Shown here: positions 1-10,248 of the stretch, piece after piece
How the letters are laid out: each line of letters opens with the position of its first letter
Position numbering within the stretch: position 1 is the stretch's first letter
Origin: Basidiobolus ranarum
Taxonomy: Eukaryota; Basidiobolomycota; Basidiobolomycetes; Basidiobolales
Direction of reading: 5' to 3'
Length of the DNA: 21,848 nt
Assembly: GCA_040143965.1 (NCBI GenBank)
Contig: JASJQH010000195.1
Span: 1-21,848, forward strand
The notes under the pieces: model-generated
Database searches by the model: none
What the model was told of the DNA's origin: nothing
What the model saw: the letters and a program-made list of their open reading frames with translations, nothing else
Translations under genes and position numbers: made by a program

Positions 1-1682
1 AGAAGAGTTCCTGACAAGATTCCAACAGCCGCTTGGTTTATCATCATAAGTAAGTTCACGTTAAGCCATGTAGTATTGCTGTGATTTCAATGCTAACTTT
101 GATTCATTGTAGATGAGTTCTGTGAACGATTTGCTTACTATGGAGGCTCTGCACCCTTTACTAATTATGTTCAATTCGGTCCAAACGACCCTGAGCAGGC
201 TGGAGCATTAGACATGGGCCAAGGAACATCTAATGCCTTGAAGCAGTTCTTCACATTTTTCTGTTACTTCACACCATTGGTTGGTGCCGTAATCTCTGAC
301 CAGTACCTTGGAAAATACAGAACCATTTTGATCTTTTCAATGATTTACTCCGTCGGTTGGATAATCTTAACTTTAACCTCCATTCCTGAAGCGTTAAAGG
401 CCGGGGCCGGATTGCCTGGATATATCGTGGCTCTGATCGTGATCGGCTTCGGTACTGGTGGTATCAAACCGCTAGTCTCACCCATGGCAGCTGATCAGTA
501 TCCCAGCAAGCAGCTTGAGGTGAGGGTAATCAAAGGAGAGCGGGTGGTGATCGACCCCGGGCTTAGTACTCAGCATTTGTATAATTGGTTTTACTGGTCT
601 ATCAATGTCGGCTCTCTTGTTGGAGGAATTTTGAGTCCTCAGCTCGAGGTTCATGTTGGTTTCTGGCTGGCATATCTAGTCCCAGCTGTAATGTTTTTAA
701 TATCTGTGATCGTTTTTGTGATGGGTCGCAAGAGATACACCAATGTACCACCAAGTGGAGAATCAACCATTGTTAAGGGGTGGAAATGCTATAGCTATGG
801 TCTGCGTCGTTACCGCAAGGCCACAATTAAGCCAGCCTCTCCTCTGGATGCGGCCAAGGATGACCCAAGTGAGACTGAGGCAGAACGAGCGTCCAAGATG
901 TGGGATGACACTTTTGTTGATGACTTGAAACAGGCACTAATGGCCTGTAAAAGTGAGTAATATGTGACACAATATTGTAAGTTAACTTGATTCAATAACT
1001 GATCCATTGTTTCTTTATAGTTTTCATTCCATTGACCGTCTACTGTATTTCATACAATCAGATTACCAGTAATCTGCTCTCTCAGGCAGCAGTTATGGAT
1101 CTTCCACGCAACATACCCAACGACATTATGTCCAACATCAACCCCATCGCTCTACTCATATTCATCCCACTCCTTGATGTCCTGGTCTATCCTTTCCTTC
1201 GCAAGGTCAATCTCAATCCTCGTCCAATGGTTCGAATCACTCTCGGATTCATGCTTGGTGCATTGGCCATGATGGCATCTGCCATTGTACAGAACGAAGT
1301 GTATCGTCGACAGGACCTCAACCTTCCAAAGCTCAATGTGTGGTGGCAAATACCTGCCTATGTTCTAATTGCCTTGTCAGAAATCTTTGCCTCGATCACG
1401 TCCATCGAGTATTCTTACACTCACGCACCCGACTCACTCAAGGGCTTGGTCTCGGCCATGGCGTTACTTCCGAATGCACTCTCAGCACTGATCACCATTT
1501 TCTTGACACCCATATCTCAGGATCCATATCTTACCTGGAATTATGGTGGTATTGCCATTGTAACTTTTGTAGTAGGAGGATTGTTCTGGTGGGGATTCAG
1601 ACATTACGATGATATTGATGAGGAAACCAAGAAAAATCGTACATTTGAAATATCAAATTCGGAAAAATCCCTGACGGCATAA
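1..1682 (+). CDS. PTR2: PTR2-type oligopeptide transporter (POT family), 5' end missing
   Basis: Proton-coupled di/tripeptide importer of the plasma membrane, major facilitator fold. Three exons are visible: 1-49, 113-952 and 1021-1682, giving 516 residues plus a TAA stop. Both introns have good donors (GTAAGT, GTGAGT), and the first has a TGCTAAC branch point at 91-97. Hallmarks in order: the ExxER motif (NEFCERFAYYG) spanning the first junction, which in POT transporters serves proton coupling; the first PTR2 signature around VGAVISDQYLGKYRT; the second, FYWSINVGSL; then a charged cytoplasmic loop between the two six-helix halves (DDPSETEAERASKMWDD), followed by FIPLTVYC at the start of TM7. 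Fungal Ptr2 proteins are about 600 residues, so roughly 80 N-terminal residues should lie left of the window. The frame is intact throughout. Family assignment is very secure; the peptide preference is not. Confidence 0.96.
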
Positions 1683-1796
1683 TCACTTCCCCAGATTTTC
1701 TAATTGAATTTACTATTTGAATTCGTAAAGACCATTTGTAAATTGTTTCCTCTTTCTCTTCCCCTTCCCCTTCCTATTTCTTAATTTTATCATTCT

Positions 1797-1802
1797 AATA
1801 AA
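1797..1802 (+). promoter_or_regulatory. AATAAA polyadenylation signal of the peptide transporter
   Basis: A canonical AATAAA lies about 115 bases after the transporter stop codon, preceded by a C/T-rich stretch (1748-1780). Position and sequence fit a fungal 3' end signal. No transcript evidence is available, so this is a motif call only. Confidence 0.5.
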
Positions 1803-1897
1803 GCTTTATATTTGCTTCTAACTTCTCTAATAAGTACATATATTAACCAAAAAAGTGAATGGGAATTTCTAAAGTGAGTGAGTGAATGGAAAGTATG

Positions 1898-2188
1898 CTA
1901 ATGACTAGGATTCGTTTGATGAATGTGAAGATAAAATCGAAGTCTGGAATCTACATTGGATTTTTGTTTTGCTTGACGAGCACGTCGAATAAACATGGTA
2001 GCATCATGAAGAAATTGTTTAGCTTGGGAAGTAGATGTGATAGAAGAGTAACTTTGAACCGATGATGCCACTGAAGAGATTGAAAGTGATCTAGTAATCC
2101 CAGGGGGTTCCGGGATTTCTCGTCTGGAGGCCAACATATCGTAAAATGTTTCAACATCTTGTAAGAAATTGTTGGATAAAACTTGCAT
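1898..2188 (-). CDS. Possible small protein of unknown function, 5' end uncertain
   Basis: An ATG-started frame of 96 codons ends in TAG. The protein is Ser-rich in the middle (SLSISSVASSVQSYSS) with helix-prone ends (SNNFLQDVETFYDMLASRRE; AKQFLHDATMFIRRARQAK). I do not recognise a family. Just upstream, an acceptor-like CCTCTTAG ends at 2198, and the frame continues through it (AGA CAT AAG ATG). A donor-like GTAACT begins at 2272 on the same strand, with in-frame coding potential before it (2273-2310, ...EKSYKGSNTL). The gene may therefore have one or more upstream exons and the ATG may be internal. I could not find a convincing first exon. It lies tail-to-tail with the peptide transporter. 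This could be a real multi-exon gene or a chance frame. Confidence 0.4.
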   Translation of the reverse strand: MQVLSNNFLQDVETFYDMLASRREIPEPPGITRSLSISSVASSVQSYSSITSTSQAKQFLHDATMFIRRARQAKQKSNVDSRLRFYLHIHQTNPSH

Positions 2189-2310
2189 CTTATGTCTCTA
2201 AGAGGAATATAGAATGAATAGTTATAATAAGCTAGAGAGTCTAGAGAAATGATACTTTTGGGAAGTAGTTACCAAGGTATTGCTTCCTTTATAGGATTTC
2301 TCGAGAGAAG

Positions 2311-3064
2311 CTGTAATTCAGTCAATAAAGGGAACATTCCGACATTGAATGGCAACTGAATCTGTTTACAACTGGTGTGATTAAGCATACGAAAAACTCC
2401 CGATTTTTATCACTATTCAACATATTGAATAGGTGCATAGTCATGCAATGGATTTTACCCAATCGATTAAAGAATGTGGCTTTGGGTAAATAATCCACGA
2501 AGATCTGCACACTATATATATACATACTCTTTTGGTTCAAAGATACATTGGATATATTTGGTAGTCAAGAAGATCTCAATTGTGAAATACCCATGTAACC
2601 TTAAATCCCTACTGCACTACATGAACAATAAGCTCTGAATACACTCAATCTTCTCACGCTTGGATCTCCAACACAATACACTGGGAATACCTATTCAATA
2701 AGTAATTCGATATCTGGTCAGTCAACTCATGATACTGATAATATACAATGGTATTATGATTTTCATACACTACATGTTGCGTAGAGCAGAGAGTTAACCA
2801 GGTAATAACATTTTAATTTCACTCGTCAATATGAGTACATTTTGCTATTAATCACCAAGGTCACATAGTGTATTTTGGATATTATTAGTGATGGGTGAAA
2901 TTCAACATGAACAAAGTAATTAAAAGGTGAAGACGAATGTGAAGTATTGTCTTAGGGGAAGGGATAATTTACGAACACTATTACAGTAAACCAAGTGTTT
3001 TGGATGATATGAACAAGAACAGCGTAGAAAAGACCTTTCTATCAACTTATTTTCACCAATATTT
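2311..3064. other. Intergenic stretch, nothing assignable
   Basis: AT-rich sequence between the doubtful small gene and the 3' end of the cation exchanger. It includes a TATATATATA run near 2513-2522. A 72-codon minus-strand frame (2322-2540) shows no family features. The right end is probably the 3' untranslated region of the exchanger. No RNA gene or repeat was seen. Confidence 0.5.
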
Positions 3065-6000
3065 CTAAACACCCTGGATAACGAATCTACCTTGGGGACT
3101 GACAGTACCTTCAACAGTAAGCACTGGCTCATAAAAGAACGATACTATGAAGACAAGGTAACTAAGGCAAAGAATAGATCCTTTGAAGTAGTTACTCTTT
3201 CCTTCCGAATAAGTATATGTTAGCAAGAAAATCGAGAAGAGCACAGTGATAACGTCCCAGCGAGGGAAAATCATCGTAAAAGTGTTGTGAATTCCTTCTA
3301 TAATCCCTTGACTATGCCAGGCAGAGAATGCTACCAATGCGGGGATTTGTAACAAACTGACTTGAACAGCATAGGCAGAGCCAATTTCCAAACTGAGCGC
3401 AATGTTTCCATACATGGCAAAAGATATGGCGTTCATGAATTCCGTAACATTAGGTACAAGTGCAAACAAGGTAAGTCCCAAGAATTTCTCCTCAATGTTC
3501 ATTCCCTCTATGACAACATCCACGGAAGCAACCAGTAACTCTGCAATCGCAGCGAAAAGAACGGTAGAGGATAAGAGTATGAAAGTGGATTTCTTATTTC
3601 CCCATTCGGGTGCATCATGACCACCGTGTTCGTCATCATCATCATCGTCGTATGGATCCTCGTTGTTCTCGATAGTATCAAACACATTCGCTGGTAGAGG
3701 GTTGATATTAGAAGCTCCCAAGCCTTCACCATTGGTGTTAGTATTGGGATCTACAGCACTTCCTTCCACATTGTTAAGGCCCTGTTGTTCCATAGCATTT
3801 GTTGCAGCATATTGATGTTGAGGAATAATCTGCTGAAGTAATCTTTGATATATAGATGCCCGGTTTTTTTTGGAATTAGATGGGTGGGGTTGATGATATA
3901 TATGCTTGACATGGGTTTTTAGTGTAAACCATAGACCGATGAGATACGCTAAAGGCAAGATTGCAGCGCAAATATACATCAACGGCTTAGCACTGTTGTT
4001 ATAGAATGGATCCCGGGTAGGATGAAGTTGATTATAGGAGCATTGTTGACATGCCCAGTTACTCTCACTCCCTATGTTGGTGGGGCAATCCGAACACTGA
4101 AGTTCAAATGTGCCATATATTTGGTAGAAAAGAGTGGGCGTAAAAACACCAATGAGTGACATAATAAGGAATGTGGTCGTTACACCTAGAAAACAAAGTT
4201 GAGTATCACAAATACATCATCAATAAAATAGTTGCAATATTTACTTGCGCTCTTGGCATTAAATTTTTGAATTTTCTTCTTCAATCCACCAGTGAGCATA
4301 CTGAGACCAGGCATAAGTAAAAGACCTGCGAGGAAACTACCGATAATACTGCCTTCAACTAAAACTCCTTTTCCGTCTGCGATAGCCATTCCGTAGAGAA
4401 TGATTTCAACAATACTGCCAAAGGTAGCATTAATGACTGCACCCATCCCGAGTGAGCTTTGAGCACTAATCGACGACACAGCCATACCAATAAAGTAAGC
4501 AAGAGGGAGCACCGAAAATAAGCAGAGAGTGAAAATAACTCCAGGCTGTGCAATAGGTGCTTCGTGATTAGTCCAGGGTGCGATGACATGAGCATCGAAT
4601 AAAACGAAGAACACCAGAGGCAGCAAATTGATGAACATTATGTTTATACCATCATAAGTATACTTGTAATATTGGAGACCGATTGCCTTGTAAGTGCAAA
4701 GGAGGATCTGGGAGTTGGGTGTACGAGGACCATAAAGGGCACACCCATCTTTAAAATGCAATCTCAACGGGGTTCGTCTTAGGTGTTTCTTGATAACATG
4801 GGTGAGCTTAGCCATTGGTACCGAAATCACGAAGAACCAGCAGAGAGCGGATACAATCGTTAGAAGAGGAGCTATAATGCAAACGACAATTAGATAGAAA
4901 TTTCATGTGTGTTTCTTATTCTACCTACTCACCAATAATAAACGTCAACAAAAAGTAGTAAACGAAACCACCAAAAGATAACTGAGACCAAGGGGTAACT
5001 TTAGGCTTGGATCTCGGACGATTAAGAAGAGGATCTTGATCGTGTGCCTCGTCATCAGACTCTCCGTTAAGATGAGGGACTGTGCCAGAATGGGGACGAG
5101 TGTAAACACCGCCACTCTCAACGGAATTGGTCCACGCTAGGTCAAGGAAATGATTGTCTAAATGTTGCGGAGCTACATCGGAAGGGGCGTCCTCGATGCC
5201 CTCGACGTATCTTCCGAAAGGCCAAAATAGATACCATGATAACCCACGGACCACCCGCGCATATTCTTTACCCCCATATGGGGTAAAGTTAAGGAAAATA
5301 GATACAAGCAAACAGACTATGGCAAGCCACCATCCAAACAATAGTGTCCAAAGAATGTTCCCGGGGTATAAGTAGAGCTCACCGGTAGGTGAGGGTATGG
5401 AATGTAAAGCGAAATAGGCACTTCGGGTGACACTACGGGATTTTTTATACAGAGCTGGTTTCCAGAGCGGCAAACCAAAAGGATGGCTTGTATTTATGGC
5501 CTAAGTATATTCAACAATAAGCAAATACTTCGATCAATATTAATGACACATGAAATACCTCTTGTCTATCCTTCAAGGTCATCTCCCTATCGCTGTCAGC
5601 ATCATCGTTTTCTTCCTCTGAGCCAACTTCGTAATGTACATTCTCATCTTCATCGGAATTGGTACTACGATGTTTCGCCTTATGGCCTCTTCTTTGTGAG
5701 CTCTGGCGACTATGGCGACTATAGCGACGCTTATGGTTATCTTCATCGCTACTACTGGAGCTTGCAGAAAGCATAGAGTTACGCCTGGAAGTGGCTCTTG
5801 AGCGACTCTTACGATAGTGCATAGAGCTCTTAGATTTCTGGTGATGAAGAGAACTTTTTTTAGGAGTGGTTGGGCTAGAACAGTGTGAAGGACGGGAACC
5901 ATGGACGTTTATCAAAGTATCTGTAGCTACAACAGGAACAGATAATCCAGGCTGAGAAAAGTTAGCAGCTTGTTGCTCAGCTGAAGCGCCCTCTTGAGGT

Positions 6001-6125
6001 TCAGTAGGCTGGTTTACCTGAGCACTGTTTTGTGACTGAGCTTGTTGCTCTGTTGAGGTGCCTTGAGAAGGCACTTGTTGTTCTGAAAGGTGAGACGCAT
6101 CTTTTCCATCACTGGTTGAATCCAT
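3065..6125 (-). CDS. VNX1: VNX1-like vacuolar cation/H+ antiporter (Ca2+/cation exchanger superfamily)
   Basis: Predicted vacuolar or endomembrane exchanger moving monovalent cations (Na+/K+), possibly Ca2+, against protons. Exons on the minus strand: 6125-5559, 5500-4933, 4871-4245 and 4185-3065. All junctions stay in frame and give 960 residues (budding-yeast Vnx1 is 908). Residues 1-180 are disordered: Gln/Ser-rich, then an Arg/Ser tract and an acidic patch. The family-specific block LKDRQE-AINTSHPFGLPLWK spans the first junction, followed by KPALYKKSRS. The two ion-binding repeats are NATFGSIVEI (526-535) and PNVTEFMNA (832-840), as in the VNX1 branch rather than classical CAX, which has GNATE/GNAAE. 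An Asp run lies at 767-772 in the central loop. Two CxxC pairs lie at 618/621 and 633/636. The first ATG in the open frame was chosen; a TATATAAA lies about 80 bases upstream. Exact ion specificity cannot be read from sequence. Confidence 0.93.
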
Positions 6126-6202
6126 TGAACAAAGTTCTTACAAATGAGTAGAAGAGTTAGAGCGTAAGGAACAAGCGAAAGAAAACCAAGGTGTATCGAA
6201 AG

Positions 6203-6210
6203 TTTATATA
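6203..6210 (-). promoter_or_regulatory. Candidate TATA box of the VNX1-like gene
   Basis: TATATAAA on the minus strand, about 80 bases upstream of the exchanger's start codon. Its spacing suits a TATA element with a short leader. Motif evidence only. Confidence 0.4.
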
Positions 6211-7423
6211 GACAGGCAGCAACCCACTTGTGAACAGGTCAACCTCACTTAGAAAGAAAGGATGTCTTACCCATTTAAAGGAGTAACGGAGCAGTACCCC
6301 AATAACTTAATTAAGTCCACCTGACGTATCAAAGTCCTAGTAATAAAAAGGGATTCAGTGTATCTGTGACACAGTCGATTCTGAGCAATAGAACTTTAAT
6401 GTACGCATGAATATAGAGTTAATCAACTGAATAGGCCTTTGAAAAGTCAAGTGGCTGATAACCAGTGTAATGTGAAATTTTTGTTTCAGAAACATGACTC
6501 CTGTGAAATTAGCGAGGTAATTAGCTTCAATTGATGCATATAGCTTCCGAATTGGCAATATCATAGGAGGATGTCCTACATATATATATAGGATTTGTAA
6601 ATTGTTATCTATTTTATGTTGATCGAGCAATGCAACCTCGGTGCTTGCGTAACATTTCAAAACACATTATATCTCCCTTTGATCAAAATAACCACATCAG
6701 CCTTGACAAATAACGTCACATATTAATTACAGGATCAGGAATGGATATCGTCCTACACAGCTTGTGCCACATTATATATTGGATTCCAACAAGCTCTCTT
6801 ATCAAGCCCTTTGAAAGCCCTTTTGTATTCAATAGATATATATATCAGTACAATTGAAGTATCTTTCCCGTGTTTCGGTGTTTCGAACTCCGTTTTTGCC
6901 TAAAATAAGTGATTCATTACAAGCCTGAGATGCAGGTTTACATAAGAAATTTGGAAAGGCACGTTGCAGCAGTTATCTTGGTTTCCTGCCTCTGGTTTGG
7001 TTTAATGTATGCGAATATTGACTTGGGATTTCGCGTCAGTATTTCTCAATGTCCCTTACCCTTGGATGATGACTTGCCCTTGCATATAGACCAAGAATCC
7101 ATAAAAACATGACATATATAGTGTACTTGTGTCCAACTGTGTGCAAAATATTCTTTGTAGTCTGCTGAGTATCAAATAATTAAATTACCGGAGTAAATTA
7201 AAATTATTAAATTTACCATGTTTTTACCATCTAAGGGTCAACGAATGAATTTTGATTTTAATCGTTCTAGCTAAGCATTCTATCATCAAAACCTTCTCTC
7301 TACGCCTGAAGAAAACCATACTTCTTAACCCTTGGTAGATCTGGATATCTCAACTGAGAAATACTCCTTTTGTTTCTCTGTATCTATAAATATATTACTT
7401 GATCTGAACTCTCTCTTGGAAGA
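6211..7423. other. Divergent intergenic region between exchanger and casein kinase I
   Basis: About 1.2 kb of AT-rich DNA holding the promoters of both flanking genes. Short AT runs occur (TATATATATA near 6572-6581; TATATATATA near 6836-6845). A TATAAATA at 7385-7392 lies only about 30 bases before the kinase ATG; it could be a TATA box with a very short leader or simply leader sequence. A 60-67 codon plus-strand frame (6909-7112) has no supporting features. No RNA gene or mobile element was seen. Confidence 0.5.
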
Positions 7424-9305
7424 ATGGACTTCAGAGTAGGAAATAAATATAAACTAGGGAGGAAGATTGGTTCCGGCTCTTTTGGAGAGATTTATCTCGG
7501 TGGGTATTTTCAATAAACTTGATCGGTGTTTGCAATTGACAGTATGAATTGATTCATGATTCTGTTCATTTTTCCTTGTTGTTACTTTGTTATATTTATT
7601 ACCGGGGTTTCTTGGTTAAATATGATGCAAAGCCTTACCTATAATTGCTGCCTTCTCGAGATTAATAACAATTAGAACTTTCAAGTTAAATCACTATTTT
7701 CGTAAAATTCAGGTACCAATATTATCACTGGAGAGGAAGTAGCTGTCAAGTTAGAACCTGTAAAGGCGCGTCACCCCCAGCTCGAATATGAGTCGAAGGT
7801 TTACAAATCTCTAGCTGGAAGTGTTGGTATTCCATTTGTTCGTTATTTTGGAGTAGAATCAGACTACAATTGTATGGTTATCGACTTGCTGGGCCCCTCC
7901 CTGGAAGACCTTTTTAACTTTTGCAATCGGAAATTTTCCTTAAAAACTGTTCTTTTACTTGCTGATCAACTGGTAAGCTTAGTATATTAAATCAATGACA
8001 TTAACTGTAATTTAACCTTTGTTAACTGGATTGCTTAGATATCTCGCATAGAGTATATTCATTCCAAAAACTTTATCCATCGAGATATCAAACCCGACAA
8101 CTTCCTCATGGGAATTGGAAAATGGGCTAACCACGTAAATGTTATTGATTTTGGGCTAGCCAAGAAGTTCCGAGATCCTAGAACACATCTTCATATTCCC
8201 TACAAAGAAAATAAAAACTTGACTGGAACTGCCCGTTACGCGAGTATCAATACACATCTTGGGATTGGTTAGTTTTGGGATGCACTGTACTTGATTTATG
8301 GTATGTCGAATTTAGCTAACTTTCTTACCAATTGAACAATTGAATCTAGAGCAGTCTAGGCGAGATGATTTGGAGTCTCTAGGATACGTTATAATGTACT
8401 TTTTACGAGGATCATTACCATGGCAAGGGCTCAAGGCTGCAACAAAAAAGCAAAAATATGACCGCATTATGGAGAAGAAAATGACTACTCCTACAGAGCT
8501 CCTCTGTCGTACCTTCCCTAATGAGTTCGCCATATATCTCAATTATACTCGCAGCCTCCGCTTTGACGATAAACCAGACTATAGCTACCTGAGAAAAATC
8601 TTTAGTGATTTGTTTGTACGTGAAGGATATCAATACGACTATATTTTCGACTGGACTATCTCTGAAAAGGTAACTTTTTGAATAGTGCAACCTCTGCCTT
8701 AAAACTTCCATCTAACCATCAATTTCTATAGGAAAAGAAAGGTAAGGACTCCGGTACTGAGAGTCAGACTTCAGCAGCAACCGGTAATAAAGAGGGGCAG
8801 CCTAAGGTTTGTATACAAAGATATTGATTTTATCCATTGCCTTGGACACTAAAGTATGTCAAATTTGCATTCTACAGAATGGAGCCACAAGAGAAGAGCG
8901 TGGAGCGACTTCTCAAAGAATTCAACCTTCTGCCCCTAATCCTGAACCCAGTTTCCGACGTAGTCTTCGTGCCCCGCAACATTCTGTAGGAACTCCTGGA
9001 GTTCGTGCATCTGTTATTCCTACTTCTGGCGCAGCAGGTCGCACTCAAACTAGCACTCGTCGTAAGGTTCTGCAAGGTGAAGAATCCACTGAACCCAGAC
9101 CCAGAACATCCGCTCTAGGAGCCAGTGATCGCATGTAATTTCACATACTATTATTTTTAGAGCCTTTAGTCGATAATGTTTATCAAGTACTCACTTTTAC
9201 TTACATAGTTTGCGTAGTACTACCAAGGCAGCAGGCATTAACCCTCCGAAATACAAGATTGGTGAGCCAGGTTCAACCGCCAATGCCAATGGCCACCGTG
9301 GATAG
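7424..9305 (+). CDS. Casein kinase I (CK1 delta/epsilon / HHP-like Ser/Thr kinase)
   Basis: CK1-family protein kinase. Seven exons: 7424-7499, 7713-7972, 8039-8267, 8350-8669, 8732-8806, 8878-9134 and 9209-9305, giving 437 residues. Residue numbers match vertebrate CK1 delta through the catalytic core: the Gly loop [14 protein letters not shown]-binding lysine K38 (EEVAVKLE); catalytic D128 in HRDIKPDN; D149 in the DFG position (VIDFGLAKK); then the CK1-specific [20 protein letters not shown], which replaces the usual APE motif, with E189 formed across an intron. [15 protein letters not shown] is also diagnostic. The kinase ends near residue 295. The tail (about 140 residues) is basic and Ser/Thr-rich and lacks recognisable membrane-anchoring cysteines at its end. 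The first intron is 213 bases, the longest in the window. The last intron decides between two C-termini, because reading through its donor stops at once after ...SDRM. The specific subfamily (delta-like rather than YCK-like) is inferred from the core sequence. Confidence 0.96.
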
Positions 9306-10248
9306 ACCACATATCAGCGGTTTATGGAGGAAGCACATTTGTAAAAGGAGCCAAATTTGTAGTATGAATTTCTCTATCGTCGCTATTTCAACGAACCCTC
9401 ACCTTTTCCTACCTCTCCATCATCATCAAGACTATTCCCGAGATTTTTATATCTCTTTTAATTACATCCTAGCATGGATACAGCTACTATGAAAAGTAGT
9501 TTTTTGCTCTGCCTGAACTGAATTAGCGACATATTAGTCTAGAAACTCGCTTAGACCTTTTAATCCTAAAACAAACAAAAAAAGTCTTTTCCTCATTTGC
9601 ACTTTAGCAGGAATTCCAAAGTAATTACACATGTATTATTAACAATGTACTTCCTCTCCTTTGTTTATAATTCCTGAGCTTACATTGATCAACTCTCCTA
9701 AACTTTCACCTCTCTTCTCTATAAAAAAGTGGTGTTTTTGCTTGAAATAGTCATTAGTGTTCTGACTTGGAATCAACCAAGTCTATGCATCATTTGTAAT
9801 TCAAACTCTGGGAGTCAGTAAAACTTGTTGGGTGCAATTTACTATTGAATTCCATTGAAAAGTATATGAATATGGGAAGTTGTACAAAAGTAGCCTAGCA
9901 AATATGTTTAAATGTCACAGTAAATGTAAACAAGAATGGAAGTAACCATAGTTGTATCTAACAACTTAGATGACTGTTTATGAGTAGACAACAAATCTGG
10001 TTGTGCAAAATAGTTTCTCATCCTATATTTACATGGTTGTACTCTACATTTGTGATAAGTTTGCCATTCTAGTATCTGAATTCCACATATCGGTAGTAAC
10101 ATCTCATAAAAACACTCAAGATAATATGGGGTAGGTAACTTGTGGTTATGGTGGCGGCGGTGGTTAAGATTCAATCGCATTGAATTTTCTAAGCGATCCA
10201 TTTGTCCCCTTGCCTGTTTAATACATATACAGAGCTATTCCTTCGGGC
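9306..10248. other. Convergent intergenic region, 3' untranslated sequence
   Basis: About 940 bases between the 3' ends of the kinase and bZIP genes. A 97-codon ATG-started frame on the minus strand (9908-10201) begins about 50 bases past the bZIP stop. Its composition is unlike the neighbouring proteins and I recognise nothing in it. No clear AATAAA was found for the kinase. No repeats or RNA genes were seen. Confidence 0.5.

Noticed and set aside
1229-1238. GGTTCGAATC, which matches a tRNA B box
   Set aside because: It lies inside the peptide transporter coding exon. No matching A box or cloverleaf arms are at the right distance.
2322-2540. 72-codon minus-strand frame
   Set aside because: Composition is that of random AT-rich DNA. 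Donor and acceptor positions did not join in frame to the exon at 2273-2310.
3630-3650. CAT/CGT trinucleotide run that looks like a microsatellite
   Set aside because: It is the coding sequence for the Asp-rich loop of the exchanger, a common feature of such loops.
6909-7112. Small plus-strand frame with a hydrophobic stretch
   Set aside because: It opens at GTG, gives only 60 codons from its ATG, and lies in a divergent promoter region with no homology or leader evidence.
9908-10201. 97-codon ATG-started minus-strand frame just past the bZIP stop
   Set aside because: It falls where the bZIP 3' untranslated region is expected. The protein is His/Tyr/Cys-rich with no family pattern, and there is no promoter-like sequence of its own.
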